Source: Amycolatopsis sp. 2-15 (GTDB lineage Bacteria > Actinomycetota > Actinomycetes > Mycobacteriales > Pseudonocardiaceae). From it: DNA of 64,000 nucleotides. The stretch is from NCBI RefSeq assembly GCF_030285625.1, contig NZ_CP127294.1, forward strand, positions 2,738,001-2,802,000, written 5' to 3'. Position 1 is the stretch's first letter; each line of letters opens with the position of its first letter. Positions 44,704 to 51,546 of this stretch are shown piece by piece. Both the position numbers and the translations under genes were made by a program. Below the pieces are notes generated by a model. The model was given only the letters and a program-made list of their open reading frames with translations, was not told the origin of the DNA and ran no database searches.

Positions 44704-44921
44704 CGGACACGCTCCCGACCGACCGGGCCGAACTCCCGGTTGCGGAAGTCGGCCAGCGCGATGCCGACCCCGAGGCCGATGCAGCCGAACACCACCAGCG
44801 CGCTCCAGAACAGCCCGGAGGCGCCCTGAGCGAGGTAGATCAGACCCAGCACAAGCAGGGCCGGGAAGGCGAGCTTGGCCCACAGCCAGGTTCGCCACAC
44901 GTAGAAACCGATACGCCACAT
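44700..44921 (-). CDS. Small two-TM AICE membrane protein
   Basis: 73 residues from MWRIGFYVWRTWLWAKL. Two hydrophobic helices (about 14-30 and 37-56) and an Arg-rich end (DFRNREFGPVGRERVR). Typical of the short membrane proteins next to Spd genes; coupled by ATGA to the next gene. Confidence 0.65.
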   Translation of the reverse strand: MWRIGFYVWRTWLWAKLAFPALLVLGLIYLAQGASGLFWSALVVFGCIGLGVGIALADFRNREFGPVGRERVR

Positions 44922-44923
44922 GG

Positions 44924-45277
44924 TCAGTTCTCCTTGTCCGGGGCGTGATGGGGGCAGAACACGAGCTGTTCGGAGGTGCAGGACCAGCCCGGTGAAGCGG
45001 CGATGCACTGGGCGAGGCCGGGCCAGTCGGGGTAGATGAAGTTCTCGCCGTCCGGGAACTCACCGCACACGAGGCAGCGGGCGTAGAACGCGAGCTCGTA
45101 TTCCACGACGCGGGCGCCAACCTCACCGGGAAGCACCGCGTGGCGGTCCATCGCCCATTGGGCGTCTTCCCGACTCAGGTAGAGCCGCTGGTTGGTCTGC
45201 TCGGGAAACCCGCGCCGGTCACACACAAGCACCTCGTAGTGCGGCGCGTGCACGACGGCCGGGAACGTCGCGGCCAC
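44924..45277 (-). CDS. AICE hypothetical protein with Cys/His cluster
   Basis: 117 residues from GTG that overlaps the FtsK-like gene's stop by one base. C-terminal RCLVCGEFPDGEN, GWSCTSEQ and VFCPHH contain four Cys and two His that could form a zinc site. Unknown function; conserved position between tra and spd-like genes. Confidence 0.6.
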   Translation of the reverse strand: MAATFPAVVHAPHYEVLVCDRRGFPEQTNQRLYLSREDAQWAMDRHAVLPGEVGARVVEYELAFYARCLVCGEFPDGENFIYPDWPGLAQCIAASPGWSCTSEQLVFCPHHAPDKEN

Positions 45278-46644
45278 TAGGCCACCACCGTCAGCGCCGG
45301 GGAACCAGCCAGGCCACGCGCAATGAAGGCGACCATGTCGTCGATCTCGCGATCGGCGACGTAGGCCGAGCGGACCCGCTGCGGGACCCGGGAGCGCGGG
45401 CGAATGACGAACCCGATGCCGGCGGTTTCCTCGCCCTCGGGGATCTCGTCAGCGAGCGCGCCACGCAGGCGGGCGCCTTCCCCGAGAACCATGTCCACGT
45501 GGGACTGCGTGGTCACCCGCAGGCAGATGCGGATGGGGAACAGGTCCCGCACCGGAACGGTGTCCTTGGTCGGTTCCTGAACCAGTGCCATGGTGGCGTG
45601 CCCGGTGGCGCGACCCTGGGACACGGCCACCGCGAGATCCTTACGGATCGTGCGGGCGATCGAGCCGTCGCCGTAGGCCATCAGAGCCCCGATCTCGTCG
45701 ATGATCAGCAGGTTGAGCGGGGTCTCCCGGGACATGGTGATCTTGCGTTGCCCGGTGGCGGCGAAGTCACGCTGTACCCGGCGGATGTCCTCGATGAAGT
45801 CGTGGATCAGCTCCGCGCAGGTGCCTTCCTCGTCGGCATAGCGGTGCGCGATGCCGGCCAGCTTGCGGAACTCCATCTGCTTCGGGTCGCAGATCCACAG
45901 CCGCACGAGCCCGTCCCGGATCAGCGGAGCCAGGCCACGCAGCAGGGACAGCGGGATCGAGTTCTTGCCCGACCCGGTGGCCCCGGCGATGAAGATGTGC
46001 TTGCCGAGGATGGACTGGCGCCACTCGGTGCCGTACTCGGTTTCGCCGATGTAGACGTCGCCCGGGTCCACGGCGCCGGACTCGTCGGGCATGTCCGGGG
46101 CCGGAATGGTGTCGGTGAACGGTTCGTGGCGTTCGATGACCAGCGCGACCCGGCCGGGCTTGACCCGTTCAAGGGCGATGCGCTCCACGCGCAGGGCGTC
46201 GGCGAGGATTTCGAGTCGGTCCTCGAAGGCGCGGCGGCCCATGCCGGGCGGGATCTCCATGGTGACCGTGTCCACCGACGGGGAGTGCGAGCGCACCTTG
46301 ACCACCCGGGGGAAGCGGATCTCGTCGGTGCGGCGGTCGACCACGTAGAGGTCACACGCCCGCAGCGCCCGGTTGAACCGGGGGCCGAAGTAGGTGGACC
46401 AGCGCCGCCGCCAGGCCCGCATCCGGGGTGCGGCGTAGTGGTCGAAGGTGTCCGGGTGTGCCCGGTACCAGGCGCACAGCCCCAGCGTGGTGCCACCGAT
46501 GACGCCGCCGGTGGCGCTCCAGCCCAGCTCAATCCCGGAGGCGACGAGGCCGGCCGGGGCGAGCACGGCGCCCGGGTGACGGGCAGTCCACTTGAGACCC
46601 TTGAACTCGGACCCGACCTTGCGGTTGGACTTGGGGTGTTTCAT
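45277..46644 (-). CDS. tra: FtsK/SpoIIIE-type DNA translocase (conjugal transfer protein)
   Basis: 455 residues. Two hydrophobic stretches at about 25-58, then a cytoplasmic ATPase domain: Walker A GATGSGKNS near 218-226, Walker B LLIIDEIGALM, and a conserved MALVQEPTKDTVPVRDLFPIRICLRV. AICEs transfer as double-stranded DNA using one such translocase. Asn replaces the usual Ser/Thr after GSGK, a variant common in AICE Tra proteins as I recall. Intact. Confidence 0.9.
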   Translation of the reverse strand: MKHPKSNRKVGSEFKGLKWTARHPGAVLAPAGLVASGIELGWSATGGVIGGTTLGLCAWYRAHPDTFDHYAAPRMRAWRRRWSTYFGPRFNRALRACDLYVVDRRTDEIRFPRVVKVRSHSPSVDTVTMEIPPGMGRRAFEDRLEILADALRVERIALERVKPGRVALVIERHEPFTDTIPAPDMPDESGAVDPGDVYIGETEYGTEWRQSILGKHIFIAGATGSGKNSIPLSLLRGLAPLIRDGLVRLWICDPKQMEFRKLAGIAHRYADEEGTCAELIHDFIEDIRRVQRDFAATGQRKITMSRETPLNLLIIDEIGALMAYGDGSIARTIRKDLAVAVSQGRATGHATMALVQEPTKDTVPVRDLFPIRICLRVTTQSHVDMVLGEGARLRGALADEIPEGEETAGIGFVIRPRSRVPQRVRSAYVADREIDDMVAFIARGLAGSPALTVVA

Positions 46645-46741
46645 CAGGTCTTTCCTTCCGGTACGACAAGACCGGCCCCGCAGCGCTCCGGTGTGGAGGG
46701 CGGGGCCGGCCTCGTGTCAGGTGGTGGGGTGTGGTGGATGT

Positions 46742-46927
46742 TCAGGGATGCAGGGCAGGGCGCGCGTCGGTCAGCTCGGTGGTGAGCACCCCGCACACGC
46801 GGGCGGCTTTGTCGTGCGCAGCCTTGAATGAGTGCTCGTGCACCGGCATCCCCCGCATGGCTTCCTTGAGCTGCCGAAGTGCGGAGTCGAGGTCTTCGAT
46901 GACCCGGTCGACCTGGTGATGTGCCAC
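46742..46927 (-). CDS. Small helical AICE protein
   Basis: 61 residues from GTG (VAHHQVDRVIEDLDSAL), with GGAGG upstream inside the previous gene. Predicted all-helical, amphipathic, with no TM segment. One of a row of tiny coupled genes; function unknown. Confidence 0.55.
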   Translation of the reverse strand: MAHHQVDRVIEDLDSALRQLKEAMRGMPVHEHSFKAAHDKAARVCGVLTTELTDARPALHP

Positions 46928-46928
46928 G

Positions 46929-47198
46929 TCAGAGCCTCCAGTTCCGCGAGACGAGTTCCGCCTCATGCTTCTTCCCGAGGGTGCGCAGGTGGTCGAGTTC
47001 GTCGAACGCGGCCTTGCGGTGCGCCTTGAGTTCGTCCTGCGTCGCGATGGTCCACGAGCCGCTCATGGCGCCCTCGTCGTAGCTCTCGATGACCCGATCG
47101 ACACTGCTCAGCACGTCGGCGACCAAGTCCAAGGTGGACACGAACGTCCCGTAGCGCTGCTGTGCTCGTCGGTTGATGAATCCGATTTGCATCGGCAT
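46929..47198 (-). CDS. Small helical AICE protein
   Basis: 89 residues; ATG shares a base with the upstream stop (TAATG). Sequence STLDLVADVLSSVDRVIESYDE ... KAHRKAAFDELDHLRTLGKKHEAELVS suggests a coiled-coil helical hairpin. Resembles its downstream neighbour in size and style (DRVIES / DRVIED), perhaps a diverged duplicate. Confidence 0.6.
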   Translation of the reverse strand: MPMQIGFINRRAQQRYGTFVSTLDLVADVLSSVDRVIESYDEGAMSGSWTIATQDELKAHRKAAFDELDHLRTLGKKHEAELVSRNWRL

Positions 47199-47365
47199 TA
47201 CCCTTCGCGAGTCGCGGCGGTCAGCGCGGCCGCCGTGGTGAGGTCTGCGGTCAGGAACTTGACCGCGTTACCGACCGCGACGCGGATCTCGCGGTCCGGA
47301 TGGGACTCGATGAACGTGCGGTAGGCCGTGTTCGCGGCCTCGATGATGGCCAGGATCTCCGGCAT
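47198..47365 (-). CDS. 55-residue AICE protein
   Basis: MPEILAIIEAANTAYRTF ... KFLTADLTTAAALTAA, stop TAA fused to the next start. Entirely helical and Ala-rich; no known motif. Coding is supported by the overlap and by GGAGAGC upstream of ATG. Confidence 0.6.
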   Translation of the reverse strand: MPEILAIIEAANTAYRTFIESHPDREIRVAVGNAVKFLTADLTTAAALTAATREG

Positions 47366-47368
47366 TGC

Positions 47369-47533
47369 TCAGCTCTCCTTCCGGATCACGTGCTGGGCGT
47401 GGCGCAGGCCCTCGCAGTAACCGGCCTGCCAAGCCAGGTCGTCGACCGGCTCCCCCAAGGCGTCGGCGCGTTCGCGCTCCAACCGGGCGGCCAACATCCG
47501 GATCACCACACCGACACGGACCGGGCGGCTCAC
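47369..47533 (-). CDS. 54-residue AICE protein
   Basis: From GTG overlapping the upstream stop (GTGA): VSRPVRVGVVIRMLAARLERERADALGEPVDDLAWQAGYCEGL. The C-terminal part has the AYCEGLRHA-type helix seen in small AICE proteins. Function unknown. Confidence 0.55.
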   Translation of the reverse strand: MSRPVRVGVVIRMLAARLERERADALGEPVDDLAWQAGYCEGLRHAQHVIRKES

Positions 47534-47661
47534 CGCTTCCTCCCCGCCAGCAACACCGTGCCCGCCGCCGCGAGGGTCAACCCCGCCATGATCGGCGAGG
47601 CCACCGCCAGACAACCCACGATCACCACCCAGAACACAAACGGACTCCACTCAACCACCAT
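47530..47661 (-). CDS. 43-residue single-pass or two-pass membrane peptide
   Basis: MVVEWSPFVFWVVIVGCLAV then MAGLTLAAAGTVLLAGRKR: hydrophobic throughout with a basic C-terminus; AGGAGGAAAC precedes the ATG. Likely an inner-membrane micropeptide of the transfer operon. Confidence 0.55.
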   Translation of the reverse strand: MVVEWSPFVFWVVIVGCLAVASPIMAGLTLAAAGTVLLAGRKR

Positions 47662-47671
47662 CGTTTCCTCC

Positions 47672-47767
47672 TCAGTCGAAGTAGTTCCACTGCCGCGCAC
47701 ACACGTTGCACGTCGCAATTCCAGCCGTCGAAAGCCAAAAATCAGCCGAGCAGACGTGACCAGCCAT
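47672..47767 (-). CDS. 31-residue Cys-containing micro-ORF
   Basis: MAGHVCSADFWLSTAGIATCNVCARQW: three cysteines in a C-x13-C-x2-C pattern hint at a metal-binding knuckle. The start overlaps the stop of the next micro-ORF (TGATG). Short, so confidence is limited. Confidence 0.4.
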   Translation of the reverse strand: MAGHVCSADFWLSTAGIATCNVCARQWNYFD

Positions 47768-47838
47768 CACGCCACCCGCTTCGGGCCGTGCGGGTCGAAC
47801 GTCGACAACCCGTCCCGGCCAGGCGAAACCGTGCTCAT
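47767..47838 (-). CDS. 23-residue leader micro-ORF
   Basis: MSTVSPGRDGLSTFDPHGPK, with a strong GAGAGGAGT 6 bases upstream of ATG. It begins the minus-strand run of coupled small genes that continues to int. Could be a translated leader peptide. Confidence 0.4.
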   Translation of the reverse strand: MSTVSPGRDGLSTFDPHGPKRVA

Positions 47839-48108
47839 GTCGTACTCCTCTCCGTGCTCGGTTGCTTCTGGTGAAACCCCAGGACTCCCGCACCAAAATC
47901 GCGCGGGAATCGAGGCGCGCCACCACAAACAGGCGCGTTTTTGGCATGGATCGGCCCACTCTGTATTTGTCAATGAACGAAAAGTGCCCTCGCCCGACTC
48001 GAAAACGGGCAGCCAACCGACTTGGGAAGGGCTCCAGGGTGTTGTGCGCGCTCACGGCCGGGGAGGTAGCCGCAGCGTGACCGGTCACCCGCCGGTCATC
48101 AGCCGGAA
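47839..48108. other. Likely promoter region of the AICE transfer/replication operon
   Basis: 270 bp with lower GC than surroundings and no coding frame. GCATGGATCGG and TTGTCAATGAACG patches near 47950-47975 could be part of promoters, but no operator matching the GntR sites is present here. Confidence 0.4.
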
Positions 48109-48492
48109 CTAGGCAGCGTCGCGAACCGCGCCTGAGCCGGCGAGCTTGATCCCTTGGGCCTTGAACCACAGGCCCGAACCCGTGATGCGACCCTCGTCGT
48201 TCGTCGTCTGGTACGTGTTGAGCACCGGGTCGATCAGCTCCACATAGGTGCCCTCGTCGAACCCCTCCCCCGGGTCCGTCGCCAGCGTCACCTTGATCTC
48301 CTCCCCCTTGCCGGCGCGCTGCCCAACCACCGGACGCGGCTTCGCGAACAGCATCACGACGAACGCCGTCTCACCGGTCCGCCGGTCGACCACCGGGGAC
48401 AGGTCCCCGCTCTTGTCCTCGCGCATCTTCATGGTCGGCGCCTCCGTGACCATGAACTTGAAGCTGCCGCTGTAGAACGGGATGTCCTGCAT
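48109..48492 (-). CDS. SCO3933-family regulatory protein
   Basis: 127 residues: VTEAPTMKMREDKSGDLSPVVDRRTGETAFVVMLFAKPRP then GEEIKVTLATDPGEGFDEGTYVELIDP. This beta-rich small protein matches the AICE-encoded family named after SCO3933 of Streptomyces coelicolor (recalled). Its promoter overlaps the perfect inverted operator pair shared with the divergent GntR gene, so it is probably repressed by that protein. Confidence 0.75.
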   Translation of the reverse strand: MQDIPFYSGSFKFMVTEAPTMKMREDKSGDLSPVVDRRTGETAFVVMLFAKPRPVVGQRAGKGEEIKVTLATDPGEGFDEGTYVELIDPVLNTYQTTNDEGRITGSGLWFKAQGIKLAGSGAVRDAA

Positions 48493-48514
48493 GTTGACCC
48501 TCCTCGGTCGCTGT

Positions 48515-48615
48515 TAGAACTATCTCTATTGAACCTCAGTCGACGGTGGGTGTCAATAGAGATAGTTCTATCTTCCCGACGAGACGGTACGATGCAGGTA
48601 GAGATAGAGTTATCG
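48515..48615. promoter_or_regulatory. GntR operator region: perfect 18-bp inverted pair plus a third half-site
   Basis: TAGAACTATCTCTATTGA (48515-48532) and its exact reverse complement (48553-48570) are separated by 20 bp. A related GTAGAGATAGAGTTATC lies at 48599-48615, 20 bp before the GntR start. The sites occupy both divergent promoters. This is the arrangement expected for autoregulation by a KorSA-type GntR repressor. Confidence 0.8.
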
Positions 48616-48634
48616 ACCTGCGAAGGGAGGTCGT

Positions 48635-49399
48635 GTGACCATCGGCTACAGAGACCTGGCCGCCATCCTCCGGGACGCGATCAAGAGCGGCGAGTACGCG
48701 CCCGAGACGACGTTGCCTAAGCAAGACGAGCTGGCGAGCCTCCATGGGGTGAACGTCAACACCGTCCGGAAGGCAATCGGCACGCTCGAAGCAGAGGGGC
48801 TTGTGACACCGGTGCGACGTAGGGGCACCGTCGTCCGGGCGCGGCCGGCACTACGACGTCTGGGCGCGGAGCGCTACGCCAAGAGCAAATGGAAGTTCGG
48901 GCTCGTGGCGTTCGCGGCGGACCGAGAGGCGTCCGGCGCAACGTGGAACCGCTCCGACCAGACCAACCGCGTCGCGAAGGTCGAGGCCGACGACGAGGTC
49001 GCGGAAGCGCTGGGCGTTGAGTTGGGTAGCCCGGTTTACGAGCGAGCCCGGTTGGTCAAGCAAGACGGCCACCCCACCCACACGCTCACGAGCTACTACC
49101 GGCCGGACGACGTCGAGAACACGCCGATCGTTGACCCGAAGCCAGGCAACGCCTCGCCGGGTGGCGGGTTCGCAGTCCTGACGATGCAGGGTCTCGAGCC
49201 CGACAACATGACCGAGACGATCTCAGCGCGGATGCCGACTCCTGAAGAGATCGACGAACTCGAACTTCCCGCCGGCGAACCGGTGATGATCCTTCACCGG
49301 ACGACACGGACTGCCGACGGCAACCCGGTGGAGTTCGCGCGAGGTGTCCACGCAGCGTCCCGGTTCTCGTGGACGTACACCTTCAAGATCCCCGAGTGA
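48635..49399 (+). CDS. GntR-family (HutC/UTRA) repressor of the AICE, KorSA-like
   Basis: 254 residues from GTG. N-terminal wHTH YRDLAAILRDAIKSGEYAPETTLPKQDELASLHGVNVNTVRKAIGTLEAEGLV; C-terminal UTRA sensor domain ending PVMILHRTTRTADGNPVEFARGVHAASRFSWTY. In pSAM2 KorSA, of this family, silences transfer and replication genes. A small effector bound by UTRA may release repression. Confidence 0.9.
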   Translation: MTIGYRDLAAILRDAIKSGEYAPETTLPKQDELASLHGVNVNTVRKAIGTLEAEGLVTPVRRRGTVVRARPALRRLGAERYAKSKWKFGLVAFAADREASGATWNRSDQTNRVAKVEADDEVAEALGVELGSPVYERARLVKQDGHPTHTLTSYYRPDDVENTPIVDPKPGNASPGGGFAVLTMQGLEPDNMTETISARMPTPEEIDELELPAGEPVMILHRTTRTADGNPVEFARGVHAASRFSWTYTFKIPE

Positions 49400-49411
49400 G
49401 CGGAGGCCCGC

Positions 49412-50077
49412 ATGTCCGACGCCACCATTCCCGACGAGGTGCGTGCCGACGTTGAAACGCTCTGGAACTACCACCGTGTTGACGACGAACTGGCACCCGT
49501 CGACCTCGCCATCGGGCTGGGCAGCCATGATCCGAGCGTTGCCACCTACACAGCAGAGTTGTACGGGCGTGGACTCTTTCCCTGCGTGATCTTCACCGGA
49601 GCGAACGCACCGACCACCGTCGAGCGGTTCCCGCGGGGCGAAGCCGTCCACTACCGCGAACTCGCTATCGAGGCTGGCATGCCGGACGAAGCCATCCTCG
49701 TGGAGCCCGACGCGACGAACACGGCAGAGAACTTTGAGTTCAGCCGGAAGCTGGTCGAGAGCCACAACCTCGCAGTCGGGACCGCCCTCATTCTCAGTCG
49801 CCCATACCAGCAGCGGCGCGCGTACGCGACAGCCAAGAAGCTGTGGCCGAAGGTCGACTTCCTGTGCTCGGCGGTTCAGCAGACCATCGACGACTACGTG
49901 AAAAGCATCGGCGACACGGACCGCGTGATCAACATGCTCGTCGGCGACACCCAACGGATCACGGTCTACGCCCAAGCCGGGTATGCAGTCGAGCAAGACG
50001 TGCCGGACCAGGTGACCACAGCCTACGAACGGCTCATCAACGCTGGCTATACCGACCGGCTCATCCAAACGTCCTGA
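49412..50077 (+). CDS. YdcF-family (DUF218) protein
   Basis: 221 residues. DLAIGLGSHDPSVATYTAELYGRGLFPCVIFTGANAPTT, AVHYRELAIEAGMPDEAILVEPDATNTAENFEFS, LILSRPYQQRRAYATAKKLWP: the DUF218 fold (possible nucleotide or SAM-binding, function unproven). 12 bp after the GntR gene, so likely co-regulated. Its last 47 codons are duplicated as a broken copy at 4131-4272. Confidence 0.85.
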   Translation: MSDATIPDEVRADVETLWNYHRVDDELAPVDLAIGLGSHDPSVATYTAELYGRGLFPCVIFTGANAPTTVERFPRGEAVHYRELAIEAGMPDEAILVEPDATNTAENFEFSRKLVESHNLAVGTALILSRPYQQRRAYATAKKLWPKVDFLCSAVQQTIDDYVKSIGDTDRVINMLVGDTQRITVYAQAGYAVEQDVPDQVTTAYERLINAGYTDRLIQTS

Positions 50078-50127
50078 GCCCGGCAACGGCGTGGGCCGTG
50101 TGTTCAGAGTTTCTTTTCTTGTTCAAG

Positions 50128-50146
50128 GCGGCCCCTGCGGGGCCGC
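50128..50146 (+). terminator. GCGGCCCC hairpin after the YdcF-like gene
   Basis: Perfect 8-bp stem, 3-nt loop, 51 bp after the stop and preceded by TTTCTTTTCTTG. Conserved in the left block. Confidence 0.6.
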
Positions 50147-50339
50147 GCCGCGATCGGCCGGCACGCGCGGGGCCCCGCCTCCGGCACCCCACGCGACCGG
50201 CCGGCGGCTGCACGGGAGCCGCAGCTCAAGAAGAAAGAATGTCCTCGCCGGACGGGCAGGTCTCCGAGATGGTCGAGAAGCGCAGGCACGTCGCGTCCGT
50301 GAGTGACCTGTCGCCATCTCGCCAACCTCCCGGAGGGCT

Positions 50340-50415
50340 ATCACGCCGCGTCAAGGGGGCAGCTCAGCCGGCACGCTCCGGACCGCTCTAATGTGCCCCC
50401 TTGACACGGCGTGAT
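50340..50415. repeat. 22-bp inverted repeat with 32-bp spacer (right copy)
   Basis: Arms 50340-50361 and 50394-50415 differ at one base (ATCACGCCGyGTCAAGGGGGCA). Arm sequence and spacer length match the left copy at 3793-3868, while the spacer bases have diverged. Confidence 0.65.
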
Positions 50416-50506
50416 CGGGCTACGCCAGGTCGACGAGATGGCGAAGAGGCCACCCACTTGTAGGTTGGGGATTTTTCAGGGTGTCATGAAGTGCTAATGT
50501 GTCGCC

Positions 50507-50815
50507 ATGGATTACTACCCATCTACTCCAGAAGAAGAAGAAAAGCTTCACCGGGCACTTACAAGCGGCGCTCAATACCAGCTGGAAGTAAAAACTACGA
50601 TAATCGTTCTCGATGAAGACGAACTGGTTCGACAAGCGAGAGAAAAGATTGAATCTGCAAGATTCGAAAACGACAGTAGTCGTGCACATATGCTTGAAGT
50701 CGTCGGTTCCGACCCGGCAGAAGCAATCGGCGCCCTTCTCTCGATATATAACATAATCGACACGAATGCGGCGATTTGTCGTTCTTCTTCGCATAAGATT
50801 CGATTAATGCCGTAA
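50507..50815 (+). CDS. Small low-GC hypothetical protein (cargo slot)
   Basis: 102 residues from ATG: MDYYPSTPEEEEKLHRALTSG, then TTIIVLDEDELVRQAREKIESARFENDSSR and EVVGSDPAEAIGALLSIYNII. Acidic, mostly helical, no TM. GC is well below that of neighbours (runs of AGAA, ATAT). RBS is weak. Occupies the same place between blocks A and B as the unrelated gene 2902-3606. No known family recognised. Confidence 0.55.
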   Translation: MDYYPSTPEEEEKLHRALTSGAQYQLEVKTTIIVLDEDELVRQAREKIESARFENDSSRAHMLEVVGSDPAEAIGALLSIYNIIDTNAAICRSSSHKIRLMP

Positions 50816-51022
50816 CAGGCCGCTCTCCACGCCGGCCGCGTGCCAGCCCATGCCACATGCATGTCACACAGCACCACCCAAGGCCTACCGGCGACAACCA
50901 ACGACGATCGAGACTCTGCAGGTCAGGCGGCATCTTTGCCGTAACGCCGGTGGCCCCAGCGGTGCCGGATGAGGTCAAGGGGTCGTCCGGTCAAGACGGA
51001 AGCCGGCGCCACATGGCCTGCG

Positions 51023-51162
51023 CACCTGCCATGTTTTACCCTCGCCAAACAACGGCCAATGACCGCCAAGGTTGCCCGGTAACCCTCGATTGCTTCTGCG
51101 AACATGCCTGGTAGTGATCCACATTGATCACCAACACCCAACGTCGCACACCATGATCCACA
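51023..51162. repeat. Element-end repeat block B, right copy
   Basis: Inverted homologue of 2638-2780, lying directly inside the degenerate tRNA-Arg fragment. The 50816-51022 stretch between the cargo gene and this block has no supportable gene. Confidence 0.8.
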
Positions 51163-51200
51163 AAAGCGGGTGTCGCAGGCTCGATCCCTGCCCCGGGGCA
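51163..51200 (+). other. Degenerate tRNA-Arg 3' fragment
   Basis: 17 bases (51163-51179) match tRNA-Arg exactly. The T arm then reads GCAGG-CTCGATC-CCTGC (still able to pair) and the acceptor region is CCGGGGC with an inserted C. Much poorer than the 38-bp match at 2600, so it is an older or heterologous attachment scar rather than the partner created by the present insertion. Confidence 0.65.
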
Positions 51201-51380
51201 CCCGTCGTCACCAGTGCGGATCGCCCATCTGCCTGCTTCCGATCCCGCGTTGCTTTCCCCAGCTGGTTGGCTGCCGTACAGCAGCGAAGTACAGCAACCG
51301 CACCGACGCTCAGTGTCCGCGATCGACCGGCGACGACCCTCTGACCTCGGCAAAGACCGGCACTGGCTTTCGTGCTGATA
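51201..51380. other. Right-end arm region of the tRNA-Ala element
   Basis: 180 bp between the two tRNA fragments. No gene. It contains the 17-bp arm-type repeat at 51280-51297, whose partner is at 12970-12986 next to the intact tRNA-Ala. Confidence 0.5.
51280..51297 (-). promoter_or_regulatory. Candidate integrase arm-type site near the second tRNA-Ala core
   Basis: AGCAGCGAAGTACAGCAA; 16 of 17 bases match the complement of 12970-12986. In both places it lies 55-85 bp from the core on the side that would be inside the element. Confidence 0.5.
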
Positions 51381-51424
51381 GTTCGCATCGAGAAGGTCAG
51401 GGGTTCGATTCCCCTCAGCTCCAC
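51381..51424 (+). other. Attachment-site copy: 3' half of tRNA-Ala(CGC)
   Basis: 44 bases identical to the 3' half of the tRNA-Ala at 13042-13114 but on the opposite strand. No 5' half is present. This is the distal junction of the tRNA-Ala element; being inverted relative to its partner, it cannot now serve for excision. Confidence 0.88.
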
Positions 51425-51428
51425 AGGC

Positions 51429-51462
51429 AAGGCTCGTACTCGTGAAGGGTACGGGCCTTTTT
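51429..51462 (+). terminator. Hairpin with T-run after the tRNA-Ala fragment
   Basis: AAGGCTCGTAC ... GTACGGGCCTTTTT: 10-11 bp stem, 9-nt loop and five T residues, a classic intrinsic terminator. It is probably the original terminator of tRNA-Ala, now separated from the intact tRNA. Confidence 0.8.
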
Positions 51463-51546
51463 CTGTTTCGCTTGTTCTCTGGGCGATACGCTGAGCGCTC
51501 GCGTCGATGCGAAGGTCAGCTCGCGATGGGGAGGTCGCACGCTGCT

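Larger units (their letters stand above)
49936..50463. repeat. Element-end repeat block A, right copy
   Basis: Inverted homologue of 3745-4272 (see there). Here the YdcF gene is complete and the homology begins within its 3' end at GCTCGTCGGCG. Between 50078 and 50463 there is no gene; short frames in this stretch are GC-skew artefacts. Confidence 0.85.
40577..51162. mobile_element. Actinomycete integrative and conjugative element in tRNA-Arg(CCT)
   Basis: About 10.6 kb bounded by tRNA-Arg and a degenerate second tRNA-Arg fragment at 51163-51200. Order from the tRNA: int, xis, rolling-circle-type rep, Spd-like membrane protein, small genes, FtsK/SpoIIIE translocase, tiny ORFs, SCO3933-like regulator (all minus), then GntR repressor and YdcF-like gene (plus), then repeat block A, cargo gene, block B. 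This is the pSAM2/SLP1-type plan. All core functions appear intact. The distal part (from block A on) probably came from the tRNA-Ala element through the inversion described in the findings. Confidence 0.85.

Noticed and set aside
43442..44829. Overlapping ORFs on both strands around the Spd-like gene
   Set aside because: Codon pattern, RBS and coupling support only the minus-strand set listed.
47300..48112. Plus-strand 270-aa ORF
   Set aside because: Runs antisense across several coupled minus-strand micro-genes and the promoter gap; no RBS or domain.
51381..51424. A second tRNA-Ala gene
   Set aside because: Upstream bases do not form the D arm or 5' acceptor; only the 3' 44 bases match.
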